A DNA stretch of 64,000 nucleotides, from assembly GCF_017876495.1 (NCBI RefSeq), contig NZ_JAGIOB010000001.1, positions 4,340,001 to 4,404,000 on the forward strand, in the 5' to 3' direction. The position numbers were made by a program, and so were the translations under genes. Shown here piece by piece: positions 34,962 through 44,519 of this stretch; position 1 is the first letter of the stretch; each line of letters opens with the position of its first letter. Under the pieces are notes generated by a model. The model saw nothing but the letters and a program-made list of their open reading frames with translations. It did no database searches and was not told the origin of the DNA. Source of the DNA: Microlunatus capsulatus (GTDB lineage: Bacteria > Actinomycetota > Actinomycetes > Propionibacteriales > Propionibacteriaceae).

Positions 34962-35797
34962 GCGCCCTCGAGGAGCGCCGGCTCAGCCCCGGCGCCACCC
35001 GGACCGGCGGCGTGCCGGCCATGCTCGCCGTCCAGATCGGCTCGGAGGTCACCCGGTACCGGCGGATGCCGGAGTACTTCGTCGGGGTCGTGATCCTGCC
35101 GGTGATCCTGTTCGCGATGTTCGGCCTGCCCAACGCCGGCGACACGCTGCCCGGCGGCACCAGCGTCGTGGCCATGATCTTCGTGTCCTTCGCCTGCTAC
35201 GGCGTCGTCAGCCAGGCGCTGTTCTCCTTCGGCGCCGAGCTGGCCGCCGAGCGGCAGAAGGGCTGGCTGCGCCGGCTCCGGGCCACCCCGATGCCGATGT
35301 GGGTGTACTTCGCCGGGAAGCTGGCGATGAACCTCCTCTTCACCCTCACGATCGCGGGGGCGATGGCGCTCCTCGCGCAGCTGGCCGGCCAGGCCGACTT
35401 CGACGGGCCGGGCCTGCTCCGGACCGGGGCGGTGCTGCTGCTGGGCACGGTGGTCTTCTCCCCGATGGGCGCGGCCATCGCCTACCTGGTGCGGCCGCGG
35501 GCCGTGGCCACGATCGTCAACCTGGTCTTCCTGCCGCTCTCGTTCGCCTCCGGGTTCTTCTTCCCGCTGCGCCAGCTGCCGCAGGTGCTGCAGGACGCGG
35601 CGCCCTGGCTGCCGACCTACCACTTCGGCCAGCTGGCCCGCGACGCCATGGCCCCGGCTGCCGACGTCGAGGCCTACGGCGGCGGCTCGACCGGCGGCAC
35701 GGCCCTGCACCTGCTGGTCGTCCTGGCCTGGGGCGTGGTCTGCGCGGCCGCGACCGTGTGGGGCTACCGCCGCGAGGCGGCGCGCGAGCGCAGCTGA
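34958..35797 (+). CDS. ABC-2 type exporter permease
   Basis: A 279-residue membrane protein with six helices of the ABC-2 fold, including LAAERQKGWLRRLRATPMP, the conserved coupling segment, and a typical final FFFPLRQLPQVLQ region. It is partner to the ATPase encoded upstream and translationally coupled to it. Such two-gene systems serve self-resistance or lipid export. Confidence 0.9.
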   Translation: MSALEERRLSPGATRTGGVPAMLAVQIGSEVTRYRRMPEYFVGVVILPVILFAMFGLPNAGDTLPGGTSVVAMIFVSFACYGVVSQALFSFGAELAAERQKGWLRRLRATPMPMWVYFAGKLAMNLLFTLTIAGAMALLAQLAGQADFDGPGLLRTGAVLLLGTVVFSPMGAAIAYLVRPRAVATIVNLVFLPLSFASGFFFPLRQLPQVLQDAAPWLPTYHFGQLARDAMAPAADVEAYGGGSTGGTALHLLVVLAWGVVCAAATVWGYRREAARERS

Positions 35798-35836
35798 GGG
35801 CCGCGCTCCGCCGCCCGGCTCGCCCGCTCCGCGTCC

Positions 35837-36727
35837 TCAGCGCTCGCCCCAGGCCCGGGCGAGGGCGACGACGCGGTCGTGGACCCGGGTGACCCCGGCC
35901 GGGGTGTTGAAGCTGGCGTACTCCGGCCAGGTGAAGAGGAACGTCGCGAGCTCGGCGGCGAGGCAGGCCCGGCGCACCACGCCCGGGTCCAGGTCGCGCG
36001 CCGCGGCGTAGCGCCGGACCATCGCCTCCTGGGGGAGCGCGACCCCGGCGGGCGTGGCCCGGACCGAGCAGAAGACCAGCTCGACCGCCGGGTTGCCGAC
36101 GCCGGCCCCCTGCCAGTCGGTCCAGACCAGCTGGTCGCCCTCGACCAGCAGGTTGTCGGTGTGGCAGTCGCCGTGCAGGAAGCAGTCCGCGACGGCGCCG
36201 ACCGCGTCGCGGAGAGACTCGACATCGGCGAGGACCGGGGCCAGCAGCGCGGGCTCGCCGGGCCAGGACCAGAACGCCACGGCCGCGCTGACGTCGGGTG
36301 AGACCAGGGTGGCCTCGAGCCACGACGGGCGCCGCCAGCCCGGGCCGGCCGGCACCGGGGTCTGGTGGAGCCGGGCGAGCTCGTCGGCCAGGCCGAGCCA
36401 CCGCTGGTGGCTCCAGCGGGTCGCGGGCCACGGTGCGGGGTGCTCGCTGAGCAGGACCGCCACGCGGTGGGTGGAGAGGCGGTGGCCGAGCAGCTCCGGC
36501 GTGCGGACCCCGAGCCGGCCGCGCAGGTGGAGGTAGACCGACAGCTCCCGCTCGGCGGCCTGACGTGCCCGGCCCTCGGAGGCAGCGGTGACCTTGAGGA
36601 CGGCCCGGGTGCCGTCCGCCCGGGTGACCGCGTGGACACAGGAGGCTGACATCGAGCCGGCCAGCGGCGACGCCGTCAGGGTGACACCCAGGTCGCGGGC
36701 CGCGGCGGCGACGTCGTCCTCCGTCAT
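35837..36727 (-). CDS. Aminoglycoside phosphotransferase-fold kinase (1)
   Basis: A 296-residue APH-family kinase of the protein-kinase-like fold. The catalytic loop HGDCHTDN (His185, Asp187, Asn192) and the metal-binding Asp204 (WTDWQ) are present, and Lys45 (AVLKV) can bind ATP. Substrates in this family range from antibiotics to choline and amino sugars. ATG 36727 starts the protein. It lies just outside the left end of the tRNA-Val island. Confidence 0.85.
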   Translation of the reverse strand: MTEDDVAAAARDLGVTLTASPLAGSMSASCVHAVTRADGTRAVLKVTAASEGRARQAAERELSVYLHLRGRLGVRTPELLGHRLSTHRVAVLLSEHPAPWPATRWSHQRWLGLADELARLHQTPVPAGPGWRRPSWLEATLVSPDVSAAVAFWSWPGEPALLAPVLADVESLRDAVGAVADCFLHGDCHTDNLLVEGDQLVWTDWQGAGVGNPAVELVFCSVRATPAGVALPQEAMVRRYAAARDLDPGVVRRACLAAELATFLFTWPEYASFNTPAGVTRVHDRVVALARAWGER

Positions 36728-37457
36728 GCCGCCATGGTCACCGACGGCACTGACACTCCGCGCCGAGAGGCTGGGTGCGCGCCGGACCCGGTGGTGGAGG
36801 GGGGGACCGCGACGGCGGCCCGGGACGGAAAAACCCCCGGTCGGTGGTTCCGGAGAACCCCCGGCCGGGGGTGGTGCTGGTGGGCGATACTGGGATCGAA
36901 CCAGTGACCTCTTCCGTGTCAGGCATGAGCAGTGCCGGTCCGAGCGTCCCCCGATGTTGCATTTTCCCTGGTCAGAGACGATATCGCCCCTGCTGCTCGC
37001 TGCAGCAACAAGTGGCAACTTCGGAGCGTTGGGGTCACGGTTGGGGTCAGGTCGACCTGGTCCGGGTACGTGGCAGGCCGGCCGATGAGGGCGCGCCGAC
37101 TGTGCCCCAGGGAGCACCGCTCTCGGGGTCCCGTCGATGGCGGTCACCACCAACCTCGGTAGCCGACGTGCTGCCATTCGTCCTGTATCCAGTCGAGCCA
37201 TGTCGCAAGACCCGTCGATCCGTCTCTCAGGTCCTACAGGGCGAGCGGGCTGTCGACGCTGCGTCGAACCTGAAAGTACTCGCGAGCGCGCACGCGATGA
37301 GGAGTGCCCCCGCGGACCCGACATCGGGCAGACATCGTCCATGACCAGGTCCGCGCTCGAGGCGAGGCACAGGCTGACGAGCGGAGGACATCCGGCCGCT
37401 GCCAGACGATCCCTTCAGAGTCGGGGGGAGAGGGGCTCGCCACCGACCACGGACGGC
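36728..37457. other. Non-coding island left end with tRNA fragment
   Basis: About 730 bases without a convincing gene. It contains the truncated tRNA-Val copy at 36868-36923. Beyond it are roughly 500 bases with a less extreme GC content than the neighbourhood and no intact frame. A 17-base string (37023-37039) also occurs at 51547-51563 near the other island end. Decayed integrase or transposition sequence is possible. Confidence 0.6.
36868..36923 (-). repeat. Island left attachment site (truncated tRNA-Val)
   Basis: A 56-base copy, with one mismatch, of 51618-51673. It includes the 3' half of tRNA-Val(GAC) from the anticodon through the T-arm and acceptor 3' end, plus 13 bases beyond. Identity ends abruptly in the anticodon loop. 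It is a pseudo-tRNA and the typical distal attachment site of a tRNA-targeted element. Confidence 0.88.
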
Positions 37458-38810
37458 TCAGGCCGAGTCGCGGTCGCGCTGCAGGATCTGGCGCACGCTT
37501 TGGCTGGCGCTCTGGAGCCGCTCGGTCTCGGTGTGGTCGAAGTCCTGGTCGGCGGTGGCGTCGTCGAGGCGGCGGAGCTGGTCGAGGATGGGTTGGTGGT
37601 GTTCGGGTCGGGCGTGCCACGCGAGGTCGGTGAGAGCCTGGTAGAGGCGGTCGAGGACGTGGGGGTCGGCTTTGCCGTAGGAGCGGGGCTGGGCGACGGC
37701 GAGCTCGAGGAGCTCAGCGAACCCGGGGCGGTGCAGCACGACCCGGGGGTGGTCGTCGCTGTCGTGGAGGACGAGCGGTCCGAGGTGGTGACGGGTGAGC
37801 TCGGCGAGCAGGGCGGAGGTCTGGCTGAGACCGTGGATGGCGGTCGTGGGGTCGTTGATGCCGGGAGAGAGGGCCTTGTTGACGATGTCGCTGACTTGCC
37901 GGAGCCCGTACCCGACGTCCTGGGCGGCGGTCCTCTCCGGCCCGAGGTTCACCGTGGCCCCGATCTTGCCCTGCAGCTGGTCGAGGCGGTCGGGGTCGAG
38001 CCGGTCACCCTGGCGGGGCCAGGTGGAGCCCAACGGGGTGCCCTGGACGACGAAGTGGCCGGGGTGGCAGTCGATGACCACGACGGCGTCGGCTTCTTCG
38101 GCGGCGTCGAGGAGGTCGTCCTGGTCGATGCTGGTCAGGAAGCCCGAGGAGGACGCCCACACGGTGGTGGTGACGGCGGGGGGACGGGGGACCAGCCGGT
38201 CGGCTTGAGGGTCGTCGTGGGCGACCAGGTTGGTCGCCATGGTGGCGGTGGCGTCGTCGTGGACCCGCTGCAGCATCGTCTCGACCCGGATCTGGCGGGT
38301 GAGGTGAGCCAGGAACAACACGAGGGCGACCACGCTGGCCAGGGCGAGGAGGAACGCCAACGTGACCGAGAGCCGGGGCACGAACAAGGCCCCACCTTCA
38401 GAGGGGGAACGGACCGAGCGGAGCACGGTCAAGGCGAACGTGAAGGTCGCCAGGAAGATCGCCAGGGTGACCTGGACGAACAGGTCCTGGGTGAAGGTCC
38501 GGAGCAGTCGGGGGGAGAACTGGCTGCTCGCCAGCTGCAAGGTCACCACGGTCAGGGAGAACGTGAGCGAGGTGACGGTGATCAGGGAGCTCGCCACCGC
38601 GTTGAGGACCGTCCGGGCAGCACCGGGGTCTCCGTTGAACACCAGGGCGTCCACGAACCCGGGCAGGTGCCGGTCCAGGCGGACGTCGAGCAACGGCACG
38701 ACGATCCCGGCCGCGACCGCGAGGACGACGCCCAGGACCGGCAGCGGCCACAGCTGGGTGCGGACACCGTCCTGCACCGTCTGGGCAGCCCGCTTCAACG
38801 ACAGGTTCAC
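37458..38810 (-). CDS. DUF2254 membrane protein
   Basis: A 450-residue membrane protein of the DUF2254 family. Four helices are within residues 15-160, including SLITVTSLTFSLTVVTLQLA and SQFSPRLLRTF, the family signature; a large cytosolic domain follows (GYGLRQVSDIVNKALSPGIND). GTG 38810 has GGAAGG upstream. It is the leftmost gene of the tRNA-Val island. Role unknown; an ion-channel-like function is only a guess. Confidence 0.88.
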   Translation of the reverse strand: MNLSLKRAAQTVQDGVRTQLWPLPVLGVVLAVAAGIVVPLLDVRLDRHLPGFVDALVFNGDPGAARTVLNAVASSLITVTSLTFSLTVVTLQLASSQFSPRLLRTFTQDLFVQVTLAIFLATFTFALTVLRSVRSPSEGGALFVPRLSVTLAFLLALASVVALVLFLAHLTRQIRVETMLQRVHDDATATMATNLVAHDDPQADRLVPRPPAVTTTVWASSSGFLTSIDQDDLLDAAEEADAVVVIDCHPGHFVVQGTPLGSTWPRQGDRLDPDRLDQLQGKIGATVNLGPERTAAQDVGYGLRQVSDIVNKALSPGINDPTTAIHGLSQTSALLAELTRHHLGPLVLHDSDDHPRVVLHRPGFAELLELAVAQPRSYGKADPHVLDRLYQALTDLAWHARPEHHQPILDQLRRLDDATADQDFDHTETERLQSASQSVRQILQRDRDSA

Positions 38811-39010
38811 AGGGCACAAGCCTTCCGGTTCACGCTGGTCGGGGTCGAGCTCGCTGACTGGGGTTGAGGCTGGCCGTGCGCGGGTCCGTCGCCGTCGGGC
38901 GTCGGGCGGGACCGGGGGCGGAGTGTGCTGACGCGGTGCTGATCCCGCCACCGGGGAGGACGTCTGTGTCCGCGCGCCGGATCCGAGGGGGATGAGCGGG
39001 AGAAGAGCGG

Positions 39011-39841
39011 TCAGGGGAGCTCGAACGGGAGGGTCAGGCCGTCGAGCGCGTGCCGGCACCGGCACTCGGCGCTGGCGTCGGCCTCGAGGTCCGCCAGGCT
39101 CGCGACGGTGTCGGTGAGCAACGTCTTGAGCCGGTCGAGGTTCGCGGCGAAGAGGCGCATGACCTCGGCCTGGGTCACCGCTTGGCTGTCGTCCACGCCG
39201 GCGTCGTGGTCGGTGACCAGCGCGATGGTGGTGTAGCAGACGGCGAGCTCCCGGGCGATCGCGGCCTCCGGGGCGCCGGTCATCCCGACGAGGGACCAGC
39301 CCTGGGCGGCGTGCCAGGTGGACTCGGCCCGGGTCGAGAAGCGCGGGCCGTTGATGACCACCATGGTTCCGCCGTCGACCAGCGGCTCGCCCGACCCGGC
39401 TGCGGCCCGCACGGCTGCCCGACCTCGGGGGCAGTAGGGATCGGCCAGGGAGACGTGGACGACAGGACCCTCGTCGTCGTAGACGGTCTGGTGGCGGCCG
39501 CTGGTGCGGTCGACGAGCTGGTCGGGCAGTACGATGGTCCCCGGGCCGAGCTCGGCCTGGAGGGATCCCACGGCGCAGGGAGCGAGCACCTGGCGCACGC
39601 CCACCGACCGGAGCGCCCAGAGGTTCGCGCGGTAGTTGATGCGGTGCGGGGGGAACTCGTGCTGCACCCCGTGCCGCGGCAGGAAGGCGACGGTCCTGCC
39701 GCGGATCTCCCCGATCGCGAGCGGCGCACTCGGCCGGCCGAAGGGCGTGTCGACCTCGACCGGGCGCGGGTCGTCCAAGAAGGTGTAGAGCCCGGTCCCG
39801 CCGATGATCCCGACGTCGGCACGATCGTGGTCAGTCGCCAT
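39011..39841 (-). CDS. mtnP: MTA phosphorylase family protein
   Basis: A 276-residue purine nucleoside/methylthioadenosine phosphorylase. Phosphate- and nucleoside-site motifs are present: GGTGLY (14-19), PRHG with HEFPPHRINYRAN, and NGPRFSTRAES. The family cleaves 5'-methylthioadenosine with phosphate. In this island it lies among glycan genes, so it may act on another 5'-deoxyadenosyl compound. The C-terminus contains an unusual CRCRH cluster. No strong ribosome site is seen for the ATG. Confidence 0.85.
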   Translation of the reverse strand: MATDHDRADVGIIGGTGLYTFLDDPRPVEVDTPFGRPSAPLAIGEIRGRTVAFLPRHGVQHEFPPHRINYRANLWALRSVGVRQVLAPCAVGSLQAELGPGTIVLPDQLVDRTSGRHQTVYDDEGPVVHVSLADPYCPRGRAAVRAAAGSGEPLVDGGTMVVINGPRFSTRAESTWHAAQGWSLVGMTGAPEAAIARELAVCYTTIALVTDHDAGVDDSQAVTQAEVMRLFAANLDRLKTLLTDTVASLADLEADASAECRCRHALDGLTLPFELP

Positions 39842-39988
39842 GCGGGAAGACTAGGCCGGTCACCGCCGCCGACCCGTCACCGACCGGTCGCCGGGGTGAG
39901 CCGGTCGCCGGGTGCCGCTCCAGCCGTCCCACACCGACGCCGTGCCGGTCGGGTTGCTTCGCCGTCGGGTGCCTGGTGCAGTGGGGGG

Positions 39989-41050
39989 ATGCGCGTACTG
40001 GTCACCGGAGCTGCCGGGTTCATCGGGTCCACGGTGGTGGACCAGCTCCAGGCGGGCGGGCACGAGGTCGTCGCCGTCGACGTCCTGCTGGGGGCCGCGC
40101 ACACCGACCGGCCGTCGTGGGCGACGTCGGCTCTGCAGCTGGTCGACGTCCGCGACGAGGCCGGCCTGGCGCCGCTCCTCGAGGGGGTTGACGTGGTCTG
40201 CCACCAGGCCGCCATGGTGGGCCTCGGGGTCGACGCTCACGACGCCCCGGACTACGTCTCCCACAACGTGCTCGGCACCTCCCGGCTGCTCTCGGCGATG
40301 GCCCGGGCCGGGGTCCTGCGTCTGGTGCAGGCCTCCTCGATGGTGGTCTACGGCGACGGCTCCTACACCTGCGGGGAGCACGGGGTGGTGCGGCCGCGGC
40401 CGCGTCGGCCCGAGGACCTGGCCGCCGGTCGGTACGACCCCGGCTGCCCGTGGTGCGGTCGTGGCCTGAGCTGGCGTCGGGTGAGCGAGGACGCGGTGCT
40501 GGACCCCCGCACCACGTACGCCGCCACGAAGCTCGCTCAGGAGCACCTCGTGAGCGCCTGGACCACTCAGGTGGGCGGCCGGGCCGTCTCGTTGCGCTAC
40601 CACAACGTCTACGGACCCCGCATGCCGCGGGACACCCCCTACGCCGGGGTGGCGAGCCTGTTCAGGTCCTCGCTCGCCGCCGGTCGGGCGCCCCGGGTGT
40701 TCGAGGACGGCGGCCAGGTGCGCGACTTCGTCGAGGTCAGCGACGTGGCCGCGGCCAACGTCCTCGCCCTGACCCGGCTCACCTCGACCGAGGGTCCGCC
40801 CGAGCACCGGGTCTACAACATCGCCTCCGGCCAGCCCCGGCCCATCCTGGAGGTCGCCACCCTGCTGGCCGAGCTGATGGGGGGCCCCGAGCCGCAGGTC
40901 GTCGGCGGCGGCCGCCCAGGAGACGTCCGGCACGTGGTCGCCGACCCCGCGCTGGCCGTGGACGAGCTCGGCTTCCGGCCCGCCGTCACGTTCGACGACG
41001 GGATGCGCCGCTTCGCCGAGGCACCGATGCGCACCGGCCTCGGCGGCTGA
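39989..41050 (+). CDS. NAD-dependent sugar-nucleotide 4-epimerase
   Basis: A 353-residue extended SDR. GAAGFIG is at residues 7-13 and the catalytic Tyr177-x3-Lys181 in TYAATK. An inserted segment with Cys128, Cys153 and Cys156 (CPWCGRGL) is typical of dTDP-L-rhamnose 4-epimerase-like enzymes. The product would be a nucleotide sugar donor for the glycosyltransferases in the island. The ATG follows GTGGGGGG directly, so start recognition is unusual, perhaps leaderless. It is convergent with the GT-C gene. Confidence 0.85.
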   Translation: MRVLVTGAAGFIGSTVVDQLQAGGHEVVAVDVLLGAAHTDRPSWATSALQLVDVRDEAGLAPLLEGVDVVCHQAAMVGLGVDAHDAPDYVSHNVLGTSRLLSAMARAGVLRLVQASSMVVYGDGSYTCGEHGVVRPRPRRPEDLAAGRYDPGCPWCGRGLSWRRVSEDAVLDPRTTYAATKLAQEHLVSAWTTQVGGRAVSLRYHNVYGPRMPRDTPYAGVASLFRSSLAAGRAPRVFEDGGQVRDFVEVSDVAAANVLALTRLTSTEGPPEHRVYNIASGQPRPILEVATLLAELMGGPEPQVVGGGRPGDVRHVVADPALAVDELGFRPAVTFDDGMRRFAEAPMRTGLGG

Positions 41051-41072
41051 GCACGCCCTCAGCCGGTCGCGG

Positions 41073-42488
41073 TCACCATCCCGTCCGCACCAGGTGGTTG
41101 ACCAGCAGCGCCCAGCCGGCGCTGCCGAGCAGCGCCCAGCTCGCGACCCGTCCGCGGAGCAGGGCGAGCCCGGAGCAGGCGACGACCCCGAAGGCCAGCC
41201 AGATCCGCTCGGTCTCCGCCTTCGACAAGCCAGAGAGGTCGGCGAGCACCGCGGCCAGCACCCCGGCGAGGGCGAGCAGGGCCACCACCCGGTCCTGCGA
41301 CCACGGGCGGCCTCGTCCAGCGACGAGGGCGGTGCCTGAGCGGACGGTGCCGAGGGCCAGCAGCGGTGAGCAGGCGACCACCCAGGCGGCGAGGTTGGCG
41401 TAGATGAAGTAGGAGTAGGGCCGGACGGCGGCGATGCCCTGGTAGTAGCGGATGCGCAGCTGGGCGAGGCCGGTCCACCAGCTGAAGCCGGCGAGCAGGT
41501 GGAGGCCGACCACGGTCAGCAGGCCGACCACGGCGGACGCCCAGGGGGCGATGACCCGCCGCCAGCCGTGCCGGCCGAGCCCGATCGCGCCGGCGGCGAT
41601 CACCACCAGGCCGAAGAGGAGCAGGCCGTAGTTCAGGAAGACCGCGGCTCCCAGCAGCAGACCGCCGGCGAGGCTGGTGAGGGGGTGACGTCGGCCCGCA
41701 CCCCGGCAGACCAGGGCCAGGCCGGCGACGGCCGCGCCGGCGAACAGCCCGTCGGCGGAGACCGCCATGAAGACCGCTCCGGGGAAGAGCGCGGCGAAGG
41801 GCACCAGTCGACGAGCCGCGTCAGGCGCACCGAGCTCGCGGAGCGCCGAAGGCATGGCGACGGCGGCGACGGAGGAGACCAGGATGCAGAGCGCTCCTGC
41901 CCAGGCGCCACCACCGAGGCCTCCACGGTCCAGGCCCCAGAAGACCAGGGTCGCGAGCGGAGGGTGGGCGGCGACGTGGGTCGTCCAGACCTGGGTCCCG
42001 TCGACGGTGGGGCTGAAGGCGATGAAGTCGGTGAAGGTCCGGAGGAACTCTCCGGGGTCGGTGATCCGGGGCAGGTCGTGGAGGTACTCGTTCGGGTCCA
42101 GCAGGACGTCCGCCCAGCCTCGCCGGAAGCCGTCCACCAGGGCCAGAGAGGCCAGCCAGGCCAGGTTGAGCAGCCAACCCGTCAGCAGCAGTCGACGCCA
42201 CGGCAGCCCCGCCGCCACCTGCTGCAGCCGGAGCCCGGCGACGAGGCAGGCCAGGGCCAGCGGAGTGCCCCAGCCGACGTGAGGCCCCCAGGACCCGAGG
42301 AGGGGCGGGTCACCGAGGAACAGCTGGGTCCCGTCGGCGGCCAGGGCGCGACCGACGACGGCGGCCAGGACGACCAGCGCGAGCGCGGCGGCCACCGCGA
42401 CCGGGTCGCCCCGCCGCAGGGTCGACGCGGGTGGGTCGGGCCGGGCGGTCGCCGGTCCTCGCCCGGCTCCCGGCCCGGGTGTCGTCAC
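41073..42488 (-). CDS. GT-C type membrane glycosyltransferase
   Basis: A 471-residue integral membrane protein with about eleven helices and the layout of mannosyltransferases of the GT-C group. The first large external loop contains DPNEYLHDLPRITDP and an aspartate-rich region expected for the polyprenyl-phosphate-sugar donor site. GTG 42488 overlaps the histidine kinase stop by four bases, so it is the last gene of the RR-HK-GT operon. It probably adds a sugar on the outer face of the membrane. Confidence 0.75.
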   Translation of the reverse strand: MTTPGPGAGRGPATARPDPPASTLRRGDPVAVAAALALVVLAAVVGRALAADGTQLFLGDPPLLGSWGPHVGWGTPLALACLVAGLRLQQVAAGLPWRRLLLTGWLLNLAWLASLALVDGFRRGWADVLLDPNEYLHDLPRITDPGEFLRTFTDFIAFSPTVDGTQVWTTHVAAHPPLATLVFWGLDRGGLGGGAWAGALCILVSSVAAVAMPSALRELGAPDAARRLVPFAALFPGAVFMAVSADGLFAGAAVAGLALVCRGAGRRHPLTSLAGGLLLGAAVFLNYGLLLFGLVVIAAGAIGLGRHGWRRVIAPWASAVVGLLTVVGLHLLAGFSWWTGLAQLRIRYYQGIAAVRPYSYFIYANLAAWVVACSPLLALGTVRSGTALVAGRGRPWSQDRVVALLALAGVLAAVLADLSGLSKAETERIWLAFGVVACSGLALLRGRVASWALLGSAGWALLVNHLVRTGW

Positions 42489-43696
42489 CGGGGCGTCGGT
42501 CCGGGCGGAGGTTTCGGCGCGGGCGGGGGGAGCTCCAGGGCGAAGGAGCAGCCGGTCCGGGTGTTGTGGACCCCGATGTTCCCGTCGTGCGACTGCGCCA
42601 CGCCGCGGACGATGGCGAGGCCGAGCCCCGCTCCGCCGTCCTGGCCGTCGCGGGCCGCGCTGCCCCGCCAGCCGGTGTCGAAGACCCGGGCCAGGTGCGG
42701 CTCAGGGATGCCTCCGCACTGGTCCACCACCTCCACCCGGACGGCTCCGGCGGAGGTGCGGCCCGTCCGCACCAGCACGGCCAGTCCGGGCGCGGTGTGC
42801 CGGATGGCGTTGCTGATGAGGTTGGTGACGGCGCGGGTCAGGTCCGTGTGGTTGCCGAGGACGGTGAGCCGGTCGCCGGGCAGGACCTCGCCCCGCAGGT
42901 CCACTCCCGCGGCAGCGGCGAGGGCCGAGGTCTCGAGGAGGACGTCGTCGACCACCTCGGCGAGCGCGACGGCCCGCCGCCGCTCCGAGGACGCCGAGCC
43001 CTGCACGCGGGAGAGCGCGAACAGGTCGTCGACGAGCAGGCTCATCCGCGCGACGGTGGTGCGCAGGTGGGCGAGCGCGGCCGGCACGTCGGCGACGATG
43101 TCGTCCTCGATGCCCTCGAGCACGGCGCGCATGCCGGCCAGCGGCGTGCGGAGGTCGTGGGACATGAAGCTCACGAGCTCGCGTCGTGCCTCCTCCGCCG
43201 CCCGCTCGCGCGCCCGGGCCTCGACGAGGCGACGGCGGGCGGTGTCCACGTCGGTCAGCACGGCCGCCAGCTCGGCCGGGACCTCAGCGACGGCCGGAGC
43301 GGGCCGGTGGAGGGCAGCCGACGGCGGATCGGGCTCCTCGCGCACGAGGACAGGTGGGGGGTGGTCGACGGAGGCGGACAGGTCGGCGACGGCCAGGCTG
43401 ATCCGCCGGAAGCCCGCCAGCAACGTCCGGGTGACCAGCCACGCTCCCAGCGCAGCCAGGGTGACGGCGATGGCCAGGGTGGTGAGCACCACCCCGGAGT
43501 CGTGGCCGGAGAGGAACATGCCGACGACGGCGACCACCACCGCCAGGGCCACGGCGACGACGGGCAGCAGGGTCGCGGTCAGCAGCTGGTAGCGCAGGGA
43601 CGACCGGCGGAGGAGGCGCAGTGCCAGGGCCCCGAGGAGGCCGGTGGCCGCGCACGCGGCGAGCGCGAGGCCCAGGACGACCACGAGGTCGGCCAT
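42485..43696 (-). CDS. Sensor histidine kinase (1)
   Basis: A 403-residue membrane histidine kinase. There are four helices in the first ~110 residues and little external sensor sequence. The phosphorylated histidine is in SHDLRTPLAG, and the N, G1 and G2 boxes of the ATPase domain are present (NLISNAIRHT, VDQCGGIPEP, GAGLGLAIVRG). ATG 43696 overlaps the response regulator stop (TGATG). The glycosyltransferase gene follows with a four-base overlap. Confidence 0.9.
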   Translation of the reverse strand: MADLVVVLGLALAACAATGLLGALALRLLRRSSLRYQLLTATLLPVVAVALAVVVAVVGMFLSGHDSGVVLTTLAIAVTLAALGAWLVTRTLLAGFRRISLAVADLSASVDHPPPVLVREEPDPPSAALHRPAPAVAEVPAELAAVLTDVDTARRRLVEARARERAAEEARRELVSFMSHDLRTPLAGMRAVLEGIEDDIVADVPAALAHLRTTVARMSLLVDDLFALSRVQGSASSERRRAVALAEVVDDVLLETSALAAAAGVDLRGEVLPGDRLTVLGNHTDLTRAVTNLISNAIRHTAPGLAVLVRTGRTSAGAVRVEVVDQCGGIPEPHLARVFDTGWRGSAARDGQDGGAGLGLAIVRGVAQSHDGNIGVHNTRTGCSFALELPPPAPKPPPGPTPR

Positions 43697-44397
43697 CACC
43701 GCTCCTGCTCGGCGAGCAGCCGGTAACCGCTCCGGCCGAGGGTCACCACGATCCTCGGGTCGGAGGGGTCGACCTCGATCTTCTCCCGCAGCCGTCGGAC
43801 GTGCACGGTGACGGTGGAGGTGTCGCCGAAGTCCCACCCCCAGACCCGGCGCATCAGGTCGTCCTTGGTGAAGACCTGGCCGGCATGGGTCGCGAGGAAG
43901 GTGAGGAGGTCGAACTCGCGGCTGGTCAGCGCCAGAGGGCGGCCGTCACGCTGAGCGGTGCGGGCCGGCAGATCCAGGTGGAGGCCGGCGACGTCGAGCG
44001 TCTCGGTCAGCAGGCGGGCGCCCGAGAGCCGCTCCGCACGGCGCAGCAGGGCCTCGATCCGCAGGACCACCTCCCGCGGGCTGAAGGGTTTGACCACGTA
44101 GTCGTCGGCACCGGTCTCGAGGCCGACCAGCCGGTCCTCCTCCTCGCCGCGGGCGGAGAGCATGATGACGGCGGCGTGGTCGCCCAGCCGGCGGCGGCGG
44201 CGCAGGACCTCCAGGCCCGAGAGCAGAGGGAGCATGACGTCGAGGACCACGACGTCGGGCCTGAACCGTTCCCACCCCGCCAGGGCCGTGGGTCCGTCCG
44301 CGGCGCGGGCCACCTCGTAGCCGGCCTTCACGACGTAGGCCGCCAGGACCTCCGCCATCGTGGCGTCGTCCTCGACCACCAGCACCCGTGCGCTCAC
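43696..44397 (-). CDS. OmpR-family response regulator (1)
   Basis: A 233-residue regulator: a receiver domain with phospho-acceptor Asp in VVLDVMLPL and the conserved Lys in VVKPFSPREV, followed by a winged-helix DNA-binding domain ending with KEIEVDPSDPRIVVTL-like residues and GYRLL. Pairs with the adjacent histidine kinase. It is divergent from the GT2 gene and may control the glycan genes of the island. Confidence 0.92.
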   Translation of the reverse strand: MSARVLVVEDDATMAEVLAAYVVKAGYEVARAADGPTALAGWERFRPDVVVLDVMLPLLSGLEVLRRRRRLGDHAAVIMLSARGEEEDRLVGLETGADDYVVKPFSPREVVLRIEALLRRAERLSGARLLTETLDVAGLHLDLPARTAQRDGRPLALTSREFDLLTFLATHAGQVFTKDDLMRRVWGWDFGDTSTVTVHVRRLREKIEVDPSDPRIVVTLGRSGYRLLAEQER

Positions 44398-44519
44398 ACC
44401 GGCACTCTAGGTGCGCCCTCGAGGCCCGGGCCCCGGCCGAGGACGGACCCGCGGGTGCCGTAAGCGATGCGCAAGACTCGGATCTGGCGAGCAGGGGGAG
44501 GCGCGGCTACCGTCGCCAC

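Noticed and set aside
36924-37457. Integrase gene at the left island end
   Set aside because: No frame shows the tyrosine-recombinase R-H-R-Y residues; only possible remnants remain.
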